A DNA stretch of 64,000 bases from contig NC_049980.1 of NCBI RefSeq assembly GCF_000003815.2, positions 16,630,021-16,694,020 of the forward strand. Direction: 5' to 3'. The position numbers were made by a program, and so were the translations under genes. Source of the DNA: Branchiostoma floridae (taxonomy: Eukaryota > Chordata > Leptocardii > Amphioxiformes > Branchiostomatidae). Shown in pieces: positions 52,301 to 62,400 of the stretch (position 1 is the first letter of the stretch; every line of letters starts with the position of its first letter). Under the pieces are notes generated by a model that saw nothing but the letters and a program-made list of their open reading frames with translations, ran no database searches and was not told where the DNA came from.

Positions 52301-53598
52301 GCGCAAAAATTGAAATTGCATCATACTGTGTCATTTGGTTGTATAATACCTAATTGTGCATTTACGTGCATATCTAAGATTGGCACAAAAACCTGGATAG
52401 GAGCACAGACAAACCTTCGACTGACTACCCGAAGCTAACAACAGTGAGAGTTACATGTAATGATATCGATACATACCAACCACAACCGAGGAGTGGAAGC
52501 TCTGGGTTGCACGCACTGCACGAGCCTTGTTGGACGAACCTTGTAGGCGCCAATACACAAAACAAGACGTAAGTCGTTTTTTCTTAAAGTCCTTGGCATG
52601 CAAGTTGTTGAATTATGCAGCTCCGAGCTTGAAATAATATCATAACGTGAAAATGGAAATGGCGCGCTCACAAAAAAGTACCAACCTTTCAGGGGACGGC
52701 GAAGTCGGCCGTGGCCTCCTGCTAGAACGGCGCCTGCCAACAGCACCAGCAGGAATGCCTGTCATTGAGAAGAAAACATTTGACTAGTAAGCAATATAAT
52801 TGCTTTCAATGCTTGGAAGGCTATATTGTGATGGTCGTTGAGGAATGTCGTCGTTTCAAGCGGCCTTTCCAAGGGCACAACATCGATGGCATATCAGGGA
52901 ATTCTAACCCAGAACTTCTGGGTTCTGGGCCAAACACCCTAACTGTTACGCCAAAGCGACACCACGTTTCATCCTATAGGGAACGCCAGGAAAGACCCAG
53001 GCAGCTTTGATCACAGCTCTAGCTTCTTTCTCACCTATCTTTTACCCACACCCACCTACCCAACCACCTAGCCTGTGTTGACACAATCTCTCGCTGGCTG
53101 GGGCAGCGGCGATTGTAGGGCCGGCCGCTAGGGGTGCGATTTTAGTCAGGCTACCCAGCCACGCACTAATGTTCAAAAGGTCGTCCCTGATTCTTAATTC
53201 AATGGACACTAATATAAGGTAGCATGCAAGTGAAACTATACAAACGACAACGGGTGGCCTAGGATTTTTAAAATTTTTTCTATCAGATAACTTACAAAGC
53301 TAAGTAACCAGAGACACTTCTTACAGTCATTGTCGGGTCCTAGTTCACTTATTTCAACCATGACGAAAACTATGTTTCTATCTACATGTATTAGATAATT
53401 TAAGCCACTTATCACTATCAAATAATGCAAAGCGAGGGGCATTTCAGTTTCTAAAGCTGCCAATCCCAACAATACCGAAGAGTAGACTACGACTTTCTCT
53501 ATGCAGGTTTACACTTAACTCGTTCGCTTTCAGGCATAGCTTTGTAATAACGTTACAGGTAATACAGATAAATTAGAAAAAGTCAATACCTTGTACAT
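49367..53598 (-). CDS. Clusterin-like secreted protein B, 341 aa, shortened C-terminus
   Basis: Exons (minus): 53598-53590, 52758-52686, 52539-52477, 51886-51669, 51374-51216, 50900-50747, 50205-50047, 49822-49719, 49453-49367. All introns are GT-AG and all phases join. A 9-base exon (Met-Tyr-Lys) starts the signal peptide, which continues AFLLVLLAGAVLAGG. Cluster 1 is cysteines 83, 95, 98, 103 and 110 (C-x11-C-x2-C-x4-C-x6-C), followed by RPDLW. A Gly/Asp-rich segment (GDAIGGAIDSIGDAIGG) precedes a furin-type RRKR at 230-233. Cluster 2 is cysteines 246, 257, 266, 270 and 280. The frame stops after VRLFGEII, about 43 residues before the paralogue ends, so the A-x-K-A-L-x-x-Y helix is missing. 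GTGAGA inside the last codons is also a good splice donor. One exon (51886-51669) fuses what are two exons in A and C. Confidence 0.72.
52840..52965 (-). mobile_element. tRNA-derived SINE, 5' part, in gene B intron
   Basis: Read on the minus strand: GTCGCTTTGGCGTAACAGTT, then AGGGTGTTTGGCCCAGAACC, a B-box-like GGGTTAGAATTCC, and GATGTTGTGCCCTTGGAAAG. It is the same family as 40531-40790, with a better preserved head and a truncated tail (ending near GACGACATTCCTC). It lies in the first intron of gene B, in the sense orientation. Confidence 0.65.
53069..53153. mobile_element. Possible 85-bp MITE
   Basis: TAGCCTG at the left and CAGGCTA at the right delimit a CpG-rich 85-bp segment in the first intron of gene B. 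The terminal repeat is only 7 bp and no clear target duplication is visible, so the call is tentative. Confidence 0.3.
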
Positions 53599-53684
53599 CG
53601 TGCTCGTCTTGTAACTGGTGTGTATCAGTCAAGCACGAAGTTTGAAGATAGACCTATGCTAATCCTTTGCGAGGTTGCTGCGTG

Positions 53685-53691
53685 CTTTTAT
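53685..53691 (-). promoter_or_regulatory. TATA box of gene B
   Basis: ATAAAAG on the minus strand, in the context CAGCATAAAAGCACG, 87 bases upstream of the ATG. This predicts a leader of about 55-60 bases. Confidence 0.55.
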
Positions 53692-54600
53692 GCTGTTAGG
53701 TTGTATCTGTTTGTCCTGCGTTAAGGCACATAGGGATGTTCAACAGGATGTCGGAACATTGCTTATCAACAAGGATTGCCTCAATTTGCCGTCTCATCCG
53801 ATTCAGTCAAACAAGCTTGTGTTGACAATTTGCAAGCAATGATAGATAAGAGTAGTGACTTTTACTGATCGTGGGCATTCTTGGACTTGTTTTGAATAAA
53901 ATAATTGAGTAAAATCATTAACACTAAATACAATATTTTTACATTCGAGATGTGATCTAACATCATAGGGAAATCCAGTACTTTACGTGTTAGAGTGGGC
54001 CGGGAGGGACAGAGAGGCAGAAGTTTGCTGACAATGTCAATGGGGCATTAGGAACAAAATGGATGTTTCGTAGTATCCAACATGGGCAAATCATAGTGTT
54101 CCAAGATGATGAAGCATAATGTTCCACGATGAGACGAACAGTTTCCAATTTCGGCGTGTTAGTATGCAAGATTGGGAAAGCTTCTTAGACAGTGTTTTGA
54201 ACAGTTGAGTTTTTCAATTTTGCTATTCTGAAAGTATTACTAGTGTTATATATCAGTGGTTTGAAAAACATATACGTCGATTTGGTTCTTAAAAATGTGC
54301 ATTTTCACGCATTGGCCAGCGTTATTAAGGACTCTTGCTTTCGGAATAGAGTGTAGATGAATTTTCGTTACCTTTTTAAACTACAACGCTGTAATTGCTA
54401 GAACGAGGCGTTACTCGAAGTCCAAAACATTCAAAATACAAAAAGGAAAACAGTTCATCAACAACGCCCGACTTATATTGCTAGATGATAATATGATGAA
54501 GTAACCTAGCTACATAACTTATCTTAGCTACGTGTAGGCAGGTTATTTTTTCAGAGCTAAGCATTTTGTGCACGTGCGCTCAGCTTTACATTGCTTTTTT

Positions 54601-54778
54601 GATGTAGGTGCTACATGTAGGTACATGTAGACCTGTGACCCAGAAAAAAATTTCACATTTTTGACCTAGCAGGAACCTCTTTTCAAAGAGGTTGGCGGGG
54701 AAGATTGTGATTCTATCATATCTCCCGTGTTCTGTCTGCACTTCCCTCCAGGTGATCACAATCTTTCCCACCTACATC
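54601..54778. repeat. Nested inverted repeats between genes B and C
   Basis: GATGTAGGTG at 54601-54610 is inverted as CACCTACATC at 54769-54778. Inside, GGGAAGATTGTGAT (54698-54711) pairs with ATCACAATCTTTCCC (54755-54769) with one bulge. AACCTCTTT-TCA-AAAGAGGTT-like arms near 54674-54693 form a further hairpin. It is probably a MITE inserted in the shared upstream region of the divergent pair B and C. A regulatory role is possible but not shown. Confidence 0.6.
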
Positions 54779-54984
54779 TGCTTGGAGAGTGATATAGACC
54801 CATGAGCATGCACCTCTCATAACTTAAACCGAGCGATCGAGCAAAAATGCGGCATTTGATGAGTGTTTGTTCCCTTTGCAAATAAAAAAGGCATTAATGT
54901 GAGAACCCTACACATGTCGATCTAATGGCATGCAAATGCAGTCACTGTGTCAATTCGGACGACACCAGGCGCCTGTTCCGTGGG

Positions 54985-54994
54985 TTTTAAAAAG
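54985..54994 (+). promoter_or_regulatory. TATA-like element of gene C
   Basis: TTTTAAAAAG, followed about 25 bases later by an initiator-like CTTCAGA. If transcription starts there, the ATG at 55017 would sit at the very 5' end of the transcript. This favours the internal ATG at 55044, which also aligns with the gene A start. Confidence 0.5.
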
Positions 54995-55043
54995 CGTGTA
55001 AGAAGGACCTCTTCAGATGCACTCGCTGCCCATCGTGCCAGCA

Positions 55044-58000
55044 ATGTGGAAGCTGCTGTGCCTGACGATCCTGGTGTGCGCGGTGTCCGGGGGACCCCAG
55101 GTCCGCAGACAGGCTGGTTATTTTCCTATCCAGGGACCCAGTCTTCAGGGTAAGGTTGCCTTGAGGTGTTTGCAATATCATGCGCAGGTGGCCATCCAAA
55201 CTTTTGTAGCTTCTTAAATAATGATCTCGCGTGCGTTCTGTCAACGGCCTTTTTGTCAGCGTAGGATTTTGATTCATCTTTCACTCTTTTTATGGTGAAG
55301 TTGCACCAGTCGACGTCTTTTTTATCTCTGCCTTTGCCATTAGCTAGGTTCTGGATGCTGTCTTAGTTTGTTGAGACATACACGTACAAATATACCATTT
55401 GTCACCACAGTGCTACGCCAAGCCAGTCTTCCCATCCTCCAAGACGCCATCAAAGTCGCCGGAGAAAGTCTCGTCTCTGCCGCCGAACAGGTGGGGCTGT
55501 AATGTTAATGGCAGTGGAATAGAAAATATGTTTGTGCTATGCATATTTGACAGTACTACTAGGACATTTTTTGTGCTATGCATATTTGACGGTACGTAGG
55601 ACACGTAGATTTTCTAGACTTTGCTCTATTTCTCGGGATAACCCATATGACTAGGCAGTTGTAATGTTGACTTGAAAAGCTAATTTTTCAAACAGAAATT
55701 ATGCACATTCTAAAATATCATATCGTTGCTTGGACACATCCTCAAATATCATTACAAAGCCAGAGAAACGTATACTTCAACGTCATCCCTAAGCAACAAG
55801 ATGTGTCGATGGGCTGAATTAAGAACGTAAAGAAACAGCTTAAGAGTCTGAACAAGATCACCCAAAAAATTATGATCCTCATTTGCGAAACCTTTCTTTG
55901 CTCCTTTACAATACTTAGGTGAATACAACAAAGCCAGACTGCATCACCATCATAGAGAGCCAGATCGGAGGTGCATGCAAGGCATGTGTGGAGTCACGAT
56001 GTAAGAGTAAAGCAGACAGCTGTGCTCCGAACCTGTGGGAAGCCATCGCCCAGAAGGTAATGTTTTCTTATTTAGGGTTGCTCAACACTTATTTTGACAA
56101 TGTGATTATGAAAGTCTCATCATTAAACCAAGAAATCAGAGCTTGTGTGTGTATATTACAGTACCAAGGACAGTACTAACCAAGAAGTGCAAAAAGAAAC
56201 AAAACAGACAGAAAGCATTATAACATTAAAAGAGTCCCCTGCAATGTCAAGCAATAAATGAATAAAACCATGTTTACCATAGAGCAAATCACATTATGAT
56301 CACCCTCCAATGTTGACCCATCATAATATTACATGACATGAAAATTTTCTAATTTTTAGGTAGAGGAGTTTTTCACAGATAAGATTCCAGAGTTGTTCAA
56401 CTCAGCTGTGGATGCTGTCCTTGATGCTCCCGATGCCATCATTGATGCCCTTCACCTGAACGAATTGGATGACTTCATACTTGACATTGGGACTGAGCTT
56501 CTGAACACTGTCTTGGATGTTGGCAATGTGTTTGCGAACATTGGTGATGAGGCGCTAGATACACTTGGCAACCTTGGGACCAGCATTTGGGATGGCATAG
56601 AGGTACCTCTAAATATCCCATTTATTTCACAGCATATTAGCCCTATACATGTACATCAAGATTTAACCACATTCAATACAAAATATTTCCATGATGTCGA
56701 TATACCTCACCCATCCTAACTGCACTATGAACTGTATGAAAGGGGTGCTGTAAAAAGAGGAAATACAGCAACTGTTGCCACTAACAGACCATTGGTATGG
56801 TCCTATTTTGTACTGTAATCTACATTGAGAAAAGGTAATGCCTCTATGTAATGTATACATCCTGAATATGAGCAAAATGAACATAGCAAACTTTAACCCT
56901 GTATCATTGGACAGGATGTAGGTGGCTTCCTGGGAGATACAGTCCTGGATGTAGGTAACTTCCTGGTGGATGGCATTGGAGACATTGGAAACATTGCTGT
57001 CGACCTGGGAGACTCCATAGTGGGAGCCATTGGGGACCTTGGAGATCTCTTTGGTGGCCTGTTGGGTGAGTCGTAACATACACATGAGTCAATGTATAAC
57101 GTTGGTTCACCTTTATCCACATGGTAACCTATATCCGTCGTACATAAAATAGGTTATTTGGGGATTGTTAAGTCGATAGAAGGTAGTTTCACAATGCAAT
57201 ATCTTGAAAATTTTAACATTTGAAACCCACGTCGTTGACCTAAAATCTCTAAATACTCAATATTTTAAAACAACGAATTTAGGTTACCCATGGATTAAGG
57301 TGAACTGTTGTTACATGCCTGCTTTTTCATGAAAATGCAAATCAACAAGCAAGGAAGAATCAACTGCTACAGACCCAATCAGCAGGGAAAATTGAGAGCA
57401 AAATAGACAAATATTATAAAATGACAAAGGCAACGATCTGCATATTCATGCCCCATGCCGAATAAACTATGCCATTTGTTTGTAGGCATCAGGTTCATGC
57501 CTCCTCGTAATTTAGAGCTCGCTGACAACTCGGCCGATCTAAATTCTTGATTTGTAAAGGGAGCTTAAGGAATTACACCATGTTGTATTCAATATGTAAC
57601 ACTATGTGAACATTTTGTCTTTTATTACATGCATATCAATTTCATGGCCTTGTTGAAGGGAACTTCCAAGATATTTGTGCATATCTGTGCCTAGTTAACA
57701 GTCTAAAACAAATACACTGTATAACGTTACATTTTGTTCTTCATTCTTTGATTAACAAAATTCACATATCCTGTCCCATGGAGGAGCTATTAACTGACAA
57801 ATAGAGCTCTACAAATGGGTAGTTTTGAAGCTATAACGTTACTTACATGTCTCAGACAATATCCCTTTTAAGTGTCTGAATGTTTGAATGTACATGTGTG
57901 TAGCTCCAAGCTGTCCATACTTTAGAGATGTGTTGAAGACTGTACCACCGTACTGTTTCCATACAGGCAAGAAGAAGAGGGATGTTGTTTTGGCATATTA

Positions 58001-59311
58001 CGTGAAGCGCCAAGTGAGACGCCGACGTGAGGCCCAAAGTCAAGTGCGTAGTGAGCCATCTTGTTCTCAGCTGCAGAATGAAGGAGGCAGTGCCTGTATG
58101 GGCTTCATGTCATCCTGTGGTAGCATCTGTGACTCCACATGGCTGCAGCAGCAATGTAAGGACCCACATGTACTGACATGTTGTATATTATTACAGCATG
58201 GAAGTTAATGTTCTCTAGTTGCTATTACTTAAAAATTGATTTTATGGAAATTAAACTTTTCTCATTATCCATCTTAATATTCTTATGCCATTCGGCCATG
58301 TAAGATTGCTGACAAAATAACAAGTTGTAGGATTGTGCAGTCTGTATTTGATGAGGTAACCTCTTCTGACTGCCTCTAATATTTCTTCACTTTGGTGTCA
58401 TGAAGCAACAGTCCTTCTGATAAACAATCATGTACTTACTCTTCTATCGGCAGACTGTACCACATTCAACACGGCTCTAAATGTGTACCAAGCAGCTCTT
58501 CAGGACCACTACTGGGTCACCACGATCCCTGCTCAGAATCAGGACTTTGTCATAGACCAGGTATGGTGTAGCTGTTGCTTCTGAAGTGAACACTAACAAT
58601 CCTGTAGGCCTTCCAAAGAACATTTGACAAACATAATAATCATAACAGTTCACATAATAATCATAATTACTTACCTTCTATGATGATATACACCTTAATG
58701 GGAGCTTCCTCCTATTTGCTAAGTCAATACAGAATATGAAATAAACGCTGCACTATCCTTCAATAATACCACTAATTGAGAGATTCAATGAGTCAACTGA
58801 AGGTAAAATACTTCAGCAAAAATATTGGGTCATCACAATAATGCTACACATTTGATGATCGAAAACTATACAAAACACTGCAAACAGTAATGCATGAGGG
58901 CATTAGTCAATATACAATTTGTTTTTATTTCAAACAAATTCAATATTTTTCCTGCAAAACATATGTTGAGCATCACCTTCTTTCTCTACAAGTCAAAGCT
59001 CATAAAAGAAAGAAATCCGCCACCTGCAAATGTAAAAGGGAACTCTGCATTCCGATCAATTTCTCATCATATCTTTCTTACTGCAGCTGATGGTGGATGG
59101 AACCTCCATGGACTTCACCACTGGAGCTTACAGCCGTGTTGACGTGACAGTTACAATGTTCGGGGAGACCTACACCTTCCCCTTGGACAACAGCCTCAGC
59201 CCGTTTAACCTGGCCCCTGCTGGACCAGAGATAGCCCAGAAAGCACTTGACCACTACAAGGCTAACCACCCTCCTCCTTCCACTAAGGTGTACGCATATT
59301 CACACAGTTAG
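55044..59311 (+). CDS. Clusterin-like secreted protein C, 412 aa, 8 coding exons
   Basis: Exons: 55044-55149, 55411-55490, 55919-56056, 56360-56602, 56915-57065, 57967-58155, 58454-58560, 59087-59311. Exon 1-3 lengths (106, 80, 138) and exon 7 length (107) are identical to gene A, and all phases agree. The signal peptide is MWKLLCLTILVCAVSGG, followed by VRRQA. Cluster 1 is cysteines 70, 82, 85, 90 and 97. Exon 4 encodes an acidic amphipathic region (IIDALHLNELDDF). Exon 5 is Gly/Asp-rich (GDLGDLFGGL). KKKR, VKRQVRRRR and QVRS at 241-268 are convertase-like sites. Cluster 2 is cysteines 272, 283, 290, 294 and 304. The C-terminus carries YWVTT, TMFGETYTF and EIAQKALDHYKANH. The architecture is that of clusterin, as for gene A. 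An alternative start at 55017 would add nine residues before the signal peptide. N64 is a glycosylation sequon shared with A. Confidence 0.78.
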
Positions 59312-59339
59312 TCGAGGTGCAGGATCTTGTGCTCCTGCA

Positions 59340-59345
59340 AATAAA
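59340..59345 (+). promoter_or_regulatory. Poly(A) signal, gene C
   Basis: AATAAA 28 bases after the gene C stop codon, giving a very short 3' untranslated region. It faces the POLG 3' end only about 125 bases away. Confidence 0.75.
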
Positions 59346-59469
59346 GCTTCACCTTCAAGGGTTCTGTCATACATTCAATGTCTTTGATTTCTTCTTCTTT
59401 TATACAATTAAAAAATGTTGTACAAAAACTAGTTACTTCCTTACTTCCTTAAAAATTAACGAAAAGGAT

Positions 59470-59475
59470 TTTATT
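59470..59475 (-). promoter_or_regulatory. POLG poly(A) signal overlapping its stop codon
   Basis: On the minus strand the gene ends CAA-TAA-AATCC, so AATAAA contains the stop codon TAA. No other canonical signal lies between here and gene C, which suggests an almost leaderless 3' end. Confidence 0.55.
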
Positions 59476-62400
59476 GTCCTACAGAAACCCTTTTGTTTGG
59501 TTTCTTCTCTTTTTGCTGATCCTCTTTTCTCAAGCTGCTGTTCGTTTTCTCCAGGATTTGGTAGATGTCCAGAGCATCTCCTGTGAGGAACAAAACATGC
59601 CTAAATTACAATTTGCACTCAATGAAATCAATGTTTTGTCAAAATTTATCTACAGTTAGATGATGTACATCTTCTTAATGAGGGGTGCGTATGACAAATA
59701 GAGAAATATAGCTTTGCCAAAGCTACATGTTTTGCAAAACACAATGGTACAGACCACTTCTCAATATACTAACATGTATTATGCCTAGGTTACACATAGC
59801 CGACTTTGGCTCCCGAACACTAGCCGACTCTTAGCCGACCCAAGTCGGCAGTAGTTCGGGAGTAGTCTGACCAGTTTAGGCCACGCCTATTTTTTAGTGC
59901 CGAACATGTCCCGAACACCTCCCGACCAGTAAATGACTTACTCCCGACTGTGTCTCAAATGCTAACTAACCTATCACCAACCATCCCGACCTCTAGCCGC
60001 AGACTGCCGAATCACTCCTGACTGATCCCCAACCGATTGCCGACCCTTTTTCGACTTGAAATAGACATAATCAGCGATTTTCAAAAGAGTGCTCATTTTC
60101 ATTTTTAATCAAGAATGTCCTTTGTTCTATTTGTAAACATCACCAAGAGATCAAATTTAGATCACATATAGCTCCAGTGCGGCATTTATGGGTCTTTTTG
60201 CTTTTGGCTGGATGTCGGTCGTGTGAAGTTCGGGAGTGATTCGTCTACGTTCTGGCAATAGTCTTTTTGCTTGGGAATGAGTTAGCAGAGATTTGTCTAA
60301 GGTCTTGGGGTGAATCATTGGTAAGTTGGAAACAATCTGGTAGTAAATCAGCAATGTTTATGGCGTGGTTAAGATTTAATTTGACTGCTGACTTACTCCC
60401 GAACACCAACCGAACACTAGCCGACAGTGCCGACCACCAGCCGACCACCAACCGACCCATTCCAGAGTTGCCATTCAGAGCCGAATGTTTTGAACAATTC
60501 AAAACATTCGGATGGAGCAGCCGAACACCAGCCGACTCAGCCCAACGCCAGCCCAACGCCAGCCGACTCAGACGGACGCCAGCCGACTACAGCCGACTAG
60601 CTCCCAAATCACTCCTAAACCATAGTCGGGAGAGAGTCGGGAGCCAAATTCGGCTATGTGTAACCTAGGCATTAGATTCTTTAGCATGCAGAAATTTAAT
60701 GCCAGTGGCCCCCCAATGCAGACCCTAAATTTGCCCTCAAAAGGACGAATGCAACCCTTAGATGTACACATATATTACAACTAAAGACATGTTGTTAGCA
60801 ACTCCTGTGCAGGGAGAAAATGTATGCGTGACCACTGCAACTGATTCAATTTCATTACTATCAGTTTCCCCACCTGGTGGAATGCCATACCCCCGGGTGA
60901 GTCCATGTGGGTTGGAGGGGGTTTTACAGTCCATGTTCACCTCTTTCCTCATGACGGTGTCCACATCCACAGCACTGAAGAAGGCTACAGACTGAGCATC
61001 AAAAGAACAAACTTTGAATTTTGCATTGCTGGGGTTGCACAAAACTGGGTGGGATGTCAATAGACACTTAACTCAGTAGCCTTTCTTTCTGACACTGTTC
61101 TACTCGGAAGGTTTTTTTGCACCCTGCAACATAAGAAATATCTATAATGTATTCTCTACAGTTCTATCACTTCAAGAAATAGTAATCACTTAACACATAT
61201 CATGTATCTTCTGAAAGCTTGCATAATTATCTATTTTGATATACATTTGTATGCAGCAGTATCAGTCTATTCTAGAGGACTCATGACAAATGAAGAAAAC
61301 AGCTACATGTATAGAATAAGCACATTTTCTGTCCTTCCAGATACATGTAGCCTTACCTGAGGTAGATCATTCATGCCCAGTCTGTAGGCAAACATGCTCC
61401 GTGTCAGCAGGTTGGTGATTTGTAGGGCCAGGGCTGCCCGATACCTGTCCTCACTCTGCACAAGGTAGCGTACCTGGACAGGTAACAGTAGTCTTGTCAA
61501 CATAATACTTGATGTCTTTTGACAGTGATAAGGAAAGATGCATGGGCATGGTGATTCCTTGCTTAAAGTCACTAACATAAGAGATTGTACATATCACTCC
61601 TCTGTTTCATAACTATTTAAGGGTTTTAAACAGTATGTACATTAAGCAAATACAAAAGCCTCATAAATCATTCCTGATTACTCCTGTAACAACTGTACCT
61701 GATGACATTGGGTTTTACCATGAAATGTTAAGACTGAGTACCTCATCATGGATGCTGATGCAGAAGCGCCCATCAATGTTGTACTTGTCGAAGAGCCAGC
61801 GCATACACACCAGCATGAGGTGCAGGTAGTCCACAGCTGAACTCTGGACAACCCAGTTTACACGACTGGTGACAAACTACAAAAAAACACAACAGGGACA
61901 TGAAAACAAAAAATTATCAAAGTGATGTCACCATTCTGAATATTTCAGATGCAATTGTTGTGAGTTTTATAAAAAAATGTGTTGGAAGAGTGAATCAAAT
62001 GCATCACTACAAGGAGATATAGAATTAGACAAGCCATTCAGTATGTCTTCTTTTATGTTTTTGTTAGCTCACCAGCATGTTTCAACAGTAAAAAGGTACA
62101 CCTTACCTCACCCTTAACATAGGCAGGTTCCAGGGCTCTACTGATGCGGCAGTCCAGAACAGGCGTACGCGGTTCTGCAGAGTTTGCGATGCTTTCCAAC
62201 TTGTTGAACATTTCCGACTCAGTCCCACCTACCCAACGTCTACCAGCAATGATGTCCAACTGGCCTGAAATGTTTACTAGTAATGTGCTATCTTCAATAC
62301 AAAGTACAATTGTGTACATGCAGGGCTCGAAATACCCACATGCCCACTTGAAAATGCCACCACATTTTGCTTTGCGCAACTTAATTTTAAACCCAGGTTG

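Noticed and set aside
55017-55043. Upstream ATG of gene C
   Set aside because: It lies at the predicted transcription start and adds nine residues before an otherwise standard signal peptide; the ATG at 55044 matches the gene A start.
60758-60873. Read-through POLG C-terminus ending at 60758
   Set aside because: The sequence after YGIPPG departs from POLG, while the exon at 59580-59471 restores the conserved end in phase.
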